Below are positions 30,538 through 44,900 of a DNA stretch of 64,000 nucleotides, piece by piece (position 1 is the first letter of the stretch; each line of letters starts with the position of its first letter). Source of the DNA: Heracleum sosnowskyi (taxonomy: Eukaryota; Streptophyta; Magnoliopsida; Apiales; Apiaceae); the NCBI GenBank assembly GCA_030848705.1, contig CM061236.1:54703481-54767480 (forward strand). The letters run 5' to 3'. The position numbers and the translations under genes were made by a program. Below the pieces are notes generated by a model. The model was not told the DNA's origin. It did not search any database and saw only the letters and a list, made by a program, of their open reading frames with translations.

Positions 30538-33500
30538 TCAACTATGACCATTTTTGGGGAGTGGATTTCGACCACATCCTGGCATGATTAACATATTATC
30601 ATAAAATACATCAACTATGACCATTTTTGGGGGTCCTCCAATAACAGATTCATCCGAGTCAATTTCGGCTCTAGTTTGGCCAAAGCAACCAATTTCAGTC
30701 ACTTTCCACCACTTTAGATTGGATTTCGACCACATCCGGGCATGATTAACATATTATCATAATATACATGAACTTTGACCACTTTTTGGGATCCTTATAT
30801 ACCAGTTTCATCCGAGTCAATTTCGGTTTTAGTTTGGCCAAACAAACCAGTTTAAGTCAATTTCCACCACATTAGAGTGGATTTCGACCACATCCTGGCA
30901 TGATTAACATATTATCATAATACACATGAACTTTGACCACTTTTTGGGATACTCATATTCCAGTTTCATCCTCGTCAATTTCGGTTTTAGTTTGGCCAAA
31001 CAAACCAATTTAAGTCAATTTCCACCACATTAGAGTGGATTTCGACCACATCTTGGCATGATTAACATATTATCATAAAATACATCAACTATGACCATTT
31101 TTGGGGGTCCTCCAATAACAGTTTCATCCGAGTCAATTTCGGCTCTAGTTTGGCCAAAGTAACCAATTTAAGTCACTTTCCACCACAGTAGAGTGGATTT
31201 CGACCATATCCTGGCATGATTAATATATTATCATAATTTACATCAACTTTGACCAGTTTTTGGGGTCCTCTGATACCAGTTTCATTCAAGTCAATCATGG
31301 CTCTAGTTTGGCTAAACTAACCAATTTAAGTAACTTTCCACCACATTAGAGTGGAATTCGAGCACATCCTGGCATGATTATCATATTATCAAATTTTACA
31401 TCAACTTTGACCACTTTTTGGGGTCCTCTGATACCAGTTCCATCCGAGTCAATTTCGGCTCTAGTTTGGCCAACTCACCAATTTAAGTCACTTTCCACCA
31501 CATTAGAGTGGATTTCGACCACATCCTGGCATGATTAAAATATTATCATAATATACATGAACTTTGACCACTTTTTGGGATCCTTATATACCAGTTTCAT
31601 CCGAGTCAATTTCGGTTTTAGTTTAGCCAAACAAACCAATTTAAGTCAATTTCTACCACATTAGAGTGAATTTCGACCACTTCTTGTCATGATTAACATA
31701 TTATCATAATATACATCAACTATGACCATTTTTTGGGATACTCATATACCAGTTTGATCCGAGTCAATTTCGATTTTAGTTTGGCCAAACAAACCAATTT
31801 AAGTCAATTTCCACCACATTAGAGTGGATTTCGACCACTTCCTGGCATGATTAACATATTATCAGAATTTACATCAACTATGACCATTTTTTGGGGTCCT
31901 CCAATAACAGTTTCACCCGAGTCAATTTCGGCTCCAGTTTGGCCAAACTAACCAATTTAAGTCACTTTCCACCACTTTAGAGTGGATTTCGACCACATCA
32001 TGGCATGATTAATATATTATCATAATTTACATCAACTTTGACCAGTTTTTGGGGTCCTCTGATACCAGTTTCATTCAAGTCAATTATGGCTCTAGTTTGG
32101 CTAAACTAACCAATTTAAGTAACTTTCCACCACATTAGAGTGGAATTCGAGCACATCCTGGCATGATTATCATATTATCAAATTTTACATCAAGTTTGAC
32201 CACTTTTTGGGGTCCTCTGATACCAGTTCCATCCGAGTCAATTTCGGCTCTAGTTTGGCCAACTCACCAATTTAAGTCACTTTCCACCACATTAGAGTGG
32301 ATTTCGACCACATCCTGGCATGATTAACATATTATCATAATATACATGAACTTTGACCACTTTTTGGGATCCTCATATACCAGTTTCATCCGAGTCAATT
32401 TCGGTTTTAGTTTAGCCAAACAAACCAATTTAAGTCAATTTCTACCACATTAGAGTGAATTTCGACCACTTCTTGTTATGATTAACATATTATCATAAAA
32501 TACATCAACTATGACCATTTTTTGGGGTCCTCCAATAACAGTTCCATCCGAGTCAATTTCGGCTCTAGTTTGGCCAAAGTAACCAATTTTAGTCACTTTC
32601 CACCACTTTAGATTGGATTTCGACCACATCCTGGCATGATTAACATATTATCATAATACACATGAACTTTGACCACTTTTTGGGATACTCATATTCCAGT
32701 TTCATCCTCGTCAATTTCGGTTTTAGTTTGGCCAAACAAACCAATTTAAGTCAATTTCCACCACATTAGAGTGGATTTCGACCACTTCTTGGCATGATTA
32801 ACATATTATCATAAAATACATCAACTATGACCATTTTTGGGGGTCCTCCAATAACAGTTTCATCCGAGTCAATTTCGGCTCTAGTTTGGCCAAAGTAACC
32901 AATTTAAGTCACTTTCCACCACATTAGAGTGGATTTCGACCACATCCTGGCATGATTAATATATTATCATAATTTACATCAATTTTGACGACTTTTTGGG
33001 GTCCTCTGATACCAGTTTCATCCAAGTCAATTACGGCTCTAGTTTAGCTAAACTAACCAATTTAAGTAACTTTCCACCACATTAGAGTGGAATTCGAGCA
33101 CATCCTGGCATGATTATCATATTATCATAATTTACATCAACTTTGACCACTTTTTGGGGTCCTCTGATACCAGTTCCATCCGAGTCAATTTCGGCTCTAG
33201 TTTGGCCAACTCACCAATTTAAGTCATTTTCCACCACATTAGAGTGGATTTCGACCACATCATGGCATGATTAACATATTATCATAATATACATGAACTT
33301 TGACCACTTTTTGGGATCCTCATATACCAGTTTCATCCGAGTCAATTTCGGTTTTAGTTTAGCCAAACAAACCAATTTGAGTCATTTTCCACCACATTAG
33401 AGTGGATTTCGACCACTTCTTGTCATGATTAACATATTATCATAAAATACATCAACTATGACCATTTTTGGGGTTCCTCCAATAACAGTTTCATCCGAGT

Positions 33501-35975
33501 CAATTTCGGCTCTAGTTTGGCCAAAGTAACCAATTTAAGTCACTTTCCACCACTTTAGATTGGATTTCGACCACATCCTGGCATGATTAAAATATTATCA
33601 TAATATACATGAACTTTGACCACTTTTTGGGATCCTTATATACCAGTTTCATCCGAGTCAATTTCGGTTTTAGTTTGGCCAAACAACCCAGTTTAAGTCA
33701 ATTTCCACCACATTAGAGTGGATTTCGACCACTTCTTGGCATGATTAACATATTATAATAAAATACGTCAACTATGCCCATTTTTGGGGGTCCTCCAATA
33801 ACAGTTTCATCCGAGTCAATTTCGGCTCTAGTTTGGCTAAACTAACCAATTTAAGTAACTTTCCACCACATTAGAGTGGAATTCGAGCACATCCTGGCAT
33901 GATTATCATATTATCAAATTTTACATCAACTTTGACCACTTTTTGGGGTCCTCTGATACCAGTTCCCTCCGAGTCAATTTCGGCTCTAGTTTGGCCAACT
34001 CACCAATTTAAGTCACTTTCCACCACATTAGAGTGGATTTCGACCACATCCTGGCATGATTAACATATTATCATAATATACATGAACTTTGACCACTTTT
34101 TGGGATCCTCATATACCAGTTTCATCCGAGTCAATTTCGGTTTTAGTTTAGCCAAACAAACCAATTTAAGTCAATTTCTACCACATTAGAGTGAATTTCG
34201 ACCACTTCTTGTCATGATTAACATATTATCATAAAATACATCAACTATGACCATTTTTTGGGGTCCTCCAATAACAGTTCCATCCGAGTCAATTTCGGCT
34301 CTAGTTTGGCCAAAGTAACCAATTTTAGTCACTTTCCACCACTTCAGATTGGATTTCGACCACATCCTGGGATGATTAACATATTATCATAATATAAATG
34401 AACTTTGACCACTTTTTGGGATCCTTATATACCAGTTTCATCCGAGTCAATTTTGGTTTTAGTTTGGCCAAACAAACCAGTTTAAGTCAATTTCCACCCC
34501 ATTAGAGTGGATTTCGACCAGATCCTGGCATGATTAACATATTATCATAATATACATGAACTTTGACCACTTTTTGGGATACTCATATACCAGTTTCATC
34601 CTTGTCAATTTCGGTTTTAGTTTGGCCAAACAAACCAATTTAAGTCAATTTTCACCACATTAGAGTGGATTTCGACCACTTCTTGGCATGATTAACATAT
34701 TATCATAAAATACATCAACTATGACCATTTTTGGGGGTCCTCCAATAACAGTTTCATCCGAGTCATTTCCGGCTCTAGTTTGGCCAAAGTAACCAATTTC
34801 AGTCACTTTCCACCACTTTAGATTGGATTTCGATCACATCCTGGCATGATTAACATATTATCATAATATACATGAACTTTGACCACTTTTTGTCCTTATA
34901 TACCAGTTTCATCCGAGTCAATATCGGTTTTAGTTTGGCCAAACAAACCAATTTAAGTCAATTTCCACCACATTAGAGTGGATTTCGACCACTTCCTGGC
35001 ATGATTAACATATTATCATATTATACATGAACTTTGACCACTTTTTGGGATCCTCATATACCAGTTTCATCCGAGTCAATTCCGGTTTTAGTTTAGCCAA
35101 ACAAACCAATTTGAGTCATTTCCCACCACATTAGAGTGGATTTCGACCACTTCTTGTCATGATTAACATATTATCATAAAATACATTAACTATGACCATT
35201 TTTGGGGGTCCTCCAATAACAGTTTCATCCGAGTCAATTTCGGCTCTAGTTTGGCCAAAGTAACCAATTTAAGTAACTTTCCACCACTTTAGATTGGATT
35301 TCGACCACATCCTGGCATGATTAAAATATTATCATAATATACATGAACTTTGACCACTTTTTGGGATCCTTATATACCAGTTTCATCCGAGTCAATTTCG
35401 GTTTTAGTTTGGCCAAACAAACCAGTTTAAGTCAATTTCCACCACATTAGATTGGATTTCGACCACATCCTGACATGATTAACATATTATCATAATATAC
35501 ATGAACTTTGACCACTTTTTGGGATACTCATATACCAGTTTGATCCGAGTCAATTTCGGTTTTAGTTTGGCCAAACAAACCAATTTAAGTCAATTTCCAC
35601 CACATTAGAGTGGATTTCGACCACTTCCTGGCATGATTAACATATTATCAGAATTTACATCAACTATGACCATTTTTTGGGGTCCTCCAATAACAGTTTC
35701 ACCCGAGTCAATTTCGGCTCCAGTTTGGCCAAACTAACCAATTTAAGTCACTTTCCACCACTTTAGAGTGGATTTCGACCACATCCTGGCATGATTAACA
35801 TATTATCATAATATACTTGAACTTTGACCACTTTTTGGGATCCTCATATACCAGTTTCATCCGAGTCAATTTCGGTTTTAGTTTAGCCAAACAAACCAAT
35901 TTAAGTCAATTTCCACCACATTAGATTGGATTTCGACCACTTCTTGGCATGATTAACATATTATCATAAAATACA
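30538..35975 (+). repeat. 5,438-bp block 'A', first copy
   Basis: Recurs at 36365-41802 and 49280-54717 and starts again at 61648. The copies are almost identical; private differences seen include GATGATT at 34370 and ATATCGG near 34922 in this copy only. Confidence 0.88.
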
Positions 35976-38900
35976 TCAACTATGACCATTTTTGGGGAGT
36001 GGATTTCGACCACATCCTGGCATGATTAACATATTATCATAAAATACATCAACTATGACCATTTTTGGGGGTCCTCCAATAACAGATTCATCCGAGTCAA
36101 TTTCGGCTCTAGTTTGGCCAAAGCAACCAATTTCAGTCACTTTCCACCACTTTAGATTGGATTTCGACCACATCCGGGCATGATTAACATATTATCATAA
36201 TATACTTGAACTTTGACCACTTTTTGGGATCCTCATATACCAGTTTCATCCGAGTCAATTTCGGTTTTAGTTTAGCCAAACAAACCAATTTAAGTCAATT
36301 TCCACCACATTAGATTGGATTTCGACCACTTCTTGGCATGATTAACATATTATCATAAAATACATCAACTATGACCATTTTTGGGGAGTGGATTTCGACC
36401 ACATCCTGGCATGATTAACATATTATCATAAAATACATCAACTATGACCATTTTTGGGGGTCCTCCAATAACAGATTCATCCGAGTCAATTTCGGCTCTA
36501 GTTTGGCCAAAGCAACCAATTTCAGTCACTTTCCACCACTTTAGATTGGATTTCGACCACATCCGGGCATGATTAACATATTATCATAATATACATGAAC
36601 TTTGACCACTTTTTGGGATCCTTATATACCAGTTTCATCCGAGTCAATTTCGGTTTTAGTTTGGCCAAACAAACCAGTTTAAGTCAATTTCCACCACATT
36701 AGAGTGGATTTCGACCACATCCTGGCATGATTAACATATTATCATAATACACATGAACTTTGACCACTTTTTGGGATACTCATATTCCAGTTTCATCCTC
36801 GTCAATTTCGGTTTTAGTTTGGCCAAACAAACCAATTTAAGTCAATTTCCACCACATTAGAGTGGATTTCGACCACATCTTGGCATGATTAACATATTAT
36901 CATAAAATACATCAACTATGACCATTTTTGGGGGTCCTCCAATAACAGTTTCATCCGAGTCAATTTCGGCTCTAGTTTGGCCAAAGTAACCAATTTAAGT
37001 CACTTTCCACCACAGTAGAGTGGATTTCGACCATATCCTGGCATGATTAATATATTATCATAATTTACATCAACTTTGACCAGTTTTTGGGGTCCTCTGA
37101 TACCAGTTTCATTCAAGTCAATCATGGCTCTAGTTTGGCTAAACTAACCAATTTAAGTAACTTTCCACCACATTAGAGTGGAATTCGAGCACATCCTGGC
37201 ATGATTATCATATTATCAAATTTTACATCAACTTTGACCACTTTTTGGGGTCCTCTGATACCAGTTCCATCCGAGTCAATTTCGGCTCTAGTTTGGCCAA
37301 CTCACCAATTTAAGTCACTTTCCACCACATTAGAGTGGATTTCGACCACATCCTGGCATGATTAAAATATTATCATAATATACATGAACTTTGACCACTT
37401 TTTGGGATCCTTATATACCAGTTTCATCCGAGTCAATTTCGGTTTTAGTTTAGCCAAACAAACCAATTTAAGTCAATTTCTACCACATTAGAGTGAATTT
37501 CGACCACTTCTTGTCATGATTAACATATTATCATAATATACATCAACTATGACCATTTTTTGGGATACTCATATACCAGTTTGATCCGAGTCAATTTCGA
37601 TTTTAGTTTGGCCAAACAAACCAATTTAAGTCAATTTCCACCACATTAGAGTGGATTTCGACCACTTCCTGGCATGATTAACATATTATCAGAATTTACA
37701 TCAACTATGACCATTTTTTGGGGTCCTCCAATAACAGTTTCACCCGAGTCAATTTCGGCTCCAGTTTGGCCAAACTAACCAATTTAAGTCACTTTCCACC
37801 ACTTTAGAGTGGATTTCGACCACATCATGGCATGATTAATATATTATCATAATTTACATCAACTTTGACCAGTTTTTGGGGTCCTCTGATACCAGTTTCA
37901 TTCAAGTCAATTATGGCTCTAGTTTGGCTAAACTAACCAATTTAAGTAACTTTCCACCACATTAGAGTGGAATTCGAGCACATCCTGGCATGATTATCAT
38001 ATTATCAAATTTTACATCAAGTTTGACCACTTTTTGGGGTCCTCTGATACCAGTTCCATCCGAGTCAATTTCGGCTCTAGTTTGGCCAACTCACCAATTT
38101 AAGTCACTTTCCACCACATTAGAGTGGATTTCGACCACATCCTGGCATGATTAACATATTATCATAATATACATGAACTTTGACCACTTTTTGGGATCCT
38201 CATATACCAGTTTCATCCGAGTCAATTTCGGTTTTAGTTTAGCCAAACAAACCAATTTAAGTCAATTTCTACCACATTAGAGTGAATTTCGACCACTTCT
38301 TGTTATGATTAACATATTATCATAAAATACATCAACTATGACCATTTTTTGGGGTCCTCCAATAACAGTTCCATCCGAGTCAATTTCGGCTCTAGTTTGG
38401 CCAAAGTAACCAATTTTAGTCACTTTCCACCACTTTAGATTGGATTTCGACCACATCCTGGCATGATTAACATATTATCATAATACACATGAACTTTGAC
38501 CACTTTTTGGGATACTCATATTCCAGTTTCATCCTCGTCAATTTCGGTTTTAGTTTGGCCAAACAAACCAATTTAAGTCAATTTCCACCACATTAGAGTG
38601 GATTTCGACCACTTCTTGGCATGATTAACATATTATCATAAAATACATCAACTATGACCATTTTTGGGGGTCCTCCAATAACAGTTTCATCCGAGTCAAT
38701 TTCGGCTCTAGTTTGGCCAAAGTAACCAATTTAAGTCACTTTCCACCACATTAGAGTGGATTTCGACCACATCCTGGCATGATTAATATATTATCATAAT
38801 TTACATCAATTTTGACGACTTTTTGGGGTCCTCTGATACCAGTTTCATCCAAGTCAATTACGGCTCTAGTTTAGCTAAACTAACCAATTTAAGTAACTTT

Positions 38901-41900
38901 CCACCACATTAGAGTGGAATTCGAGCACATCCTGGCATGATTATCATATTATCATAATTTACATCAACTTTGACCACTTTTTGGGGTCCTCTGATACCAG
39001 TTCCATCCGAGTCAATTTCGGCTCTAGTTTGGCCAACTCACCAATTTAAGTCATTTTCCACCACATTAGAGTGGATTTCGACCACATCATGGCATGATTA
39101 ACATATTATCATAATATACATGAACTTTGACCACTTTTTGGGATCCTCATATACCAGTTTCATCCGAGTCAATTTCGGTTTTAGTTTAGCCAAACAAACC
39201 AATTTGAGTCATTTTCCACCACATTAGAGTGGATTTCGACCACTTCTTGTCATGATTAACATATTATCATAAAATACATCAACTATGACCATTTTTGGGG
39301 TTCCTCCAATAACAGTTTCATCCGAGTCAATTTCGGCTCTAGTTTGGCCAAAGTAACCAATTTAAGTCACTTTCCACCACTTTAGATTGGATTTCGACCA
39401 CATCCTGGCATGATTAAAATATTATCATAATATACATGAACTTTGACCACTTTTTGGGATCCTTATATACCAGTTTCATCCGAGTCAATTTCGGTTTTAG
39501 TTTGGCCAAACAACCCAGTTTAAGTCAATTTCCACCACATTAGAGTGGATTTCGACCACTTCTTGGCATGATTAACATATTATAATAAAATACGTCAACT
39601 ATGCCCATTTTTGGGGGTCCTCCAATAACAGTTTCATCCGAGTCAATTTCGGCTCTAGTTTGGCTAAACTAACCAATTTAAGTAACTTTCCACCACATTA
39701 GAGTGGAATTCGAGCACATCCTGGCATGATTATCATATTATCAAATTTTACATCAACTTTGACCACTTTTTGGGGTCCTCTGATACCAGTTCCCTCCGAG
39801 TCAATTTCGGCTCTAGTTTGGCCAACTCACCAATTTAAGTCACTTTCCACCACATTAGAGTGGATTTCGACCACATCCTGGCATGATTAACATATTATCA
39901 TAATATACATGAACTTTGACCACTTTTTGGGATCCTCATATACCAGTTTCATCCGAGTCAATTTCGGTTTTAGTTTAGCCAAACAAACCAATTTAAGTCA
40001 ATTTCTACCACATTAGAGTGAATTTCGACCACTTCTTGTCATGATTAACATATTATCATAAAATACATCAACTATGACCATTTTTTGGGGTCCTCCAATA
40101 ACAGTTCCATCCGAGTCAATTTCGGCTCTAGTTTGGCCAAAGTAACCAATTTTAGTCACTTTCCACCACTTCAGATTGGATTTCGACCACATCCTGGCAT
40201 GATTAACATATTATCATAATATAAATGAACTTTGACCACTTTTTGGGATCCTTATATACCAGTTTCATCCGAGTCAATTTTGGTTTTAGTTTGGCCAAAC
40301 AAACCAGTTTAAGTCAATTTCCACCCCATTAGAGTGGATTTCGACCAGATCCTGGCATGATTAACATATTATCATAATATACATGAACTTTGACCACTTT
40401 TTGGGATACTCATATACCAGTTTCATCCTTGTCAATTTCGGTTTTAGTTTGGCCAAACAAACCAATTTAAGTCAATTTTCACCACATTAGAGTGGATTTC
40501 GACCACTTCTTGGCATGATTAACATATTATCATAAAATACATCAACTATGACCATTTTTGGGGGTCCTCCAATAACAGTTTCATCCGAGTCATTTCCGGC
40601 TCTAGTTTGGCCAAAGTAACCAATTTCAGTCACTTTCCACCACTTTAGATTGGATTTCGATCACATCCTGGCATGATTAACATATTATCATAATATACAT
40701 GAACTTTGACCACTTTTTGTCCTTATATACCAGTTTCATCCGAGTCAATTTCGGTTTTAGTTTGGCCAAACAAACCAATTTAAGTCAATTTCCACCACAT
40801 TAGAGTGGATTTCGACCACTTCCTGGCATGATTAACATATTATCATATTATACATGAACTTTGACCACTTTTTGGGATCCTCATATACCAGTTTCATCCG
40901 AGTCAATTCCGGTTTTAGTTTAGCCAAACAAACCAATTTGAGTCATTTCCCACCACATTAGAGTGGATTTCGACCACTTCTTGTCATGATTAACATATTA
41001 TCATAAAATACATTAACTATGACCATTTTTGGGGGTCCTCCAATAACAGTTTCATCCGAGTCAATTTCGGCTCTAGTTTGGCCAAAGTAACCAATTTAAG
41101 TAACTTTCCACCACTTTAGATTGGATTTCGACCACATCCTGGCATGATTAAAATATTATCATAATATACATGAACTTTGACCACTTTTTGGGATCCTTAT
41201 ATACCAGTTTCATCCGAGTCAATTTCGGTTTTAGTTTGGCCAAACAAACCAGTTTAAGTCAATTTCCACCACATTAGATTGGATTTCGACCACATCCTGA
41301 CATGATTAACATATTATCATAATATACATGAACTTTGACCACTTTTTGGGATACTCATATACCAGTTTGATCCGAGTCAATTTCGGTTTTAGTTTGGCCA
41401 AACAAACCAATTTAAGTCAATTTCCACCACATTAGAGTGGATTTCGACCACTTCCTGGCATGATTAACATATTATCAGAATTTACATCAACTATGACCAT
41501 TTTTTGGGGTCCTCCAATAACAGTTTCACCCGAGTCAATTTCGGCTCCAGTTTGGCCAAACTAACCAATTTAAGTCACTTTCCACCACTTTAGAGTGGAT
41601 TTCGACCACATCCTGGCATGATTAACATATTATCATAATATACTTGAACTTTGACCACTTTTTGGGATCCTCATATACCAGTTTCATCCGAGTCAATTTC
41701 GGTTTTAGTTTAGCCAAACAAACCAATTTAAGTCAATTTCCACCACATTAGATTGGATTTCGACCACTTCTTGGCATGATTAACATATTATCATAAAATA
41801 CATCAACTATGACCATTTTTGGGGAGTGGATTTCGACCACATCCTGGCATGATTAACATATTATCATAAAATACATCAACTATAACCATTTTTGGGGGTC

Positions 41901-44900
41901 CTCCAATAACAGATTCATCCGAGTCAATTTCGGCTCTAGTTTGGCCAAAGCAACCAATTTCAGTCACTTTCCACCACTTTAGATTGGATTTCGACCACAT
42001 CCGGGCATGATTAACATATTATCATAATATACATGAACTTTGACCACTTTTTGGGATCCTTATATACCAGTTTCATCCGAGTCAATTTCGGTTTTAGTTT
42101 GGCCAAACAAACCAGTTTAAGTCAATTTCCACCACATTAGAGTGGATTTCGACCACATCCTGGCATGATTAACATATTATCATAATACACATGAACTTTG
42201 ACCACTTTTTGGGATACTTATATTCCAGTTTCATCCTCGTCAATTTCGGTTTTAGTTTGGCCAAACAAACCAATTTAAGTCAATTTCCACCACATTAGAG
42301 TGGATTTCGACCACTTCTTGGCATGATTAACATATTATCATAAAATACATCAACTATGACCATTTTTGGGGGTCCTCCAATAACAGTTTCATCCGAGTCA
42401 ATTTCGGCTCTAGTTTGGCCAAAGTAACCAATTTAAGTCACTTTCCACCACATTAGAGTGGATTTCGACCACATCCTAGCATGATTAATATATTATCATA
42501 ATTTACATCAATTTTGACGACTTTTTGGGGTCCTCTGATACCAGTTTCATCCAAGTCAATTATGGCTCTAGTTTGGCTAAACTAACCAATTTAAGTAACT
42601 TTCCACCACATTAGAGTGGAATTCGAGCACATCCTGGCATGATTATCATATTATCATAATTTACATCAACTTTGACCACTTTTTGGGGTCCTCTGATACC
42701 AGTTCCATCCGAGTCAATTTCGGCTCTAGTTTGGCCAACTCACCAATTTAAGTCATTTTCCACCACATTAGAGTGGATTTCGACCACATCATGGCATGAT
42801 TAACATATTATCATAATATACATGAACTTTGACCACTTTTTGGGATCCTCATATACCAGTTTCATCCGAGTCAATTTCGGTTTTAGTTTAGCCAAACAAA
42901 CCAATTTGAGTCATTTTCCACCACATTAGAGTGGATTTCGACCACTTCTTGTCATGATTAACATATTATCATAAAATACATATACTATGACCATTTTTGG
43001 GGTTCCTCCAATAACAGTTTCATCCGAGTCAATTTCGGCTCTAGTTTGGCCAAAGTAACCAATTTAAGTCACTTTCCACCACTTTAGATTGGATTTCGAC
43101 CCCATCCTGGCATGATTAAAATATTATCATAATATACATGAACTTTGACCACTTTTTGGGATCCTTATATACCAGTTTCATCCGAGTCAATTTCGGTTTT
43201 AGTTTGGCCAAACAACCCAGTTTAAGTCAATTTCCACCACATTAGAGTGGATTTCGACCACTTCTTGGCATGATTAACATATTATAATAAAATACATCAA
43301 CTATGCCCATTTTTGGGGGTCCTCCAATAACAGTTTCATCCGAGTCAATTTCGGCTCTAGTTTGGCTAAACTAACCAATTTAAGTAACTTTCCACCACAT
43401 TAGAGTGGAATTCGAGCACATCCTGGCATGATTATCATATTATCAAATTTTACATCAACTTTGACCACTTTTTGGGGTCCTCTGATACCAGTTCCATCCG
43501 AGTCAATTTCGGCTCTAGTTTGGCCAACTCACCAATTTAAGTCACTTTCCACCACATTAGAGTGGATTTCGACCACATCCTGGCATGATTAACATATTAT
43601 CATAATATACATGAACTTTGACCACTTTTTGGGATCCTCATATACCAGTTTCATCCGAGTCAATTTCGGTTTTAGTTTAGCCAAACAAACCAATTTAAGT
43701 CAATTTCTACCACATTAGAGTGAATTTCGACCACTTCTTGTCATGATTAACATATTATCATAAAATACATCAACTATGACCATTTTTTGGGGTCCTCCAA
43801 TAACAGTTCCATCCAAGTCAATTTCGGCTCTAGTTTGGCCAAAGTAACCAATTTTAGTCACTTTCCACCACTTTAGATTGGATTTCGACCACATCCTGGC
43901 ATGATTAACATATTATCATAATATAAATGAACTTTGACCACTTTTTGGGATCCTTATATACCAGTTTCATCCGAGTCAATTTTGGTTTTAGTTTCGCCAA
44001 ACAAACCAGTTTAAGTCAATTTCCACCACATTAGAGTGGATTTCGACCAGATCCTGGCATGATTAACATATTATCATAATATACATGAACTTTGACCACT
44101 TTTTGGGATACTCATATACCAGTTTCATCCTTGTCAATTTCGGTTTTAGTTTGGCCAAACAAACCAATTTAAGTCAATTTTCACCACATTAGAGTGGATT
44201 TCGACCACTTCTTGGCATGATTAACATATTATCATAAAATACATCAACTATGACCATTTTTGGGGGTCCTCCAATAACAGTTTCATCCGAGTCATTTCCG
44301 GCTCTAGTTTGGCCAAAGTAACCAATTTCAGTCACTTTCCACCACTTTAGATTGGATTTCGATCACATCCTGGCATGATTAACATATTATCATAATATAC
44401 ATGAACTTTGACCACTTTTTGTCCTTATATACCAGTTTCATCCGAGTCAATTTCGGTTTTAGTTTGGCCAAACAAACCAATTTAAGTCAATTTCCACCAC
44501 ATTAGAGTGGATTTCGACCACTTCCTGGCATGATTAACATATTATCATAATATACATGAACTTTGACCACTTTTTGGGATCCTCATATACCAGTTTCATC
44601 CGAGTCAATTTCGGTTTTAGTTTAGCCAAACAAACCAATTTGAGTCATTTCCCACCACATTAGAGTGGATTTCGACCACTTCTTGTCATGATTAACATAT
44701 TATCATAAAATACATCAACTATGACCATTTTTGGGGGTCCTCCAATAACAGTTTCATCCGAGTCAATTTCGGCTCTAGTTTGGCCAAAGTAACCAATTTA
44801 AGTAACTTTCCACCACTTTAGATTGGATTTCGACCACATCCTGGCATGATTAAAATATTATCATAATATACATGAACTTTGACCACTTTTTGGGATCCTT

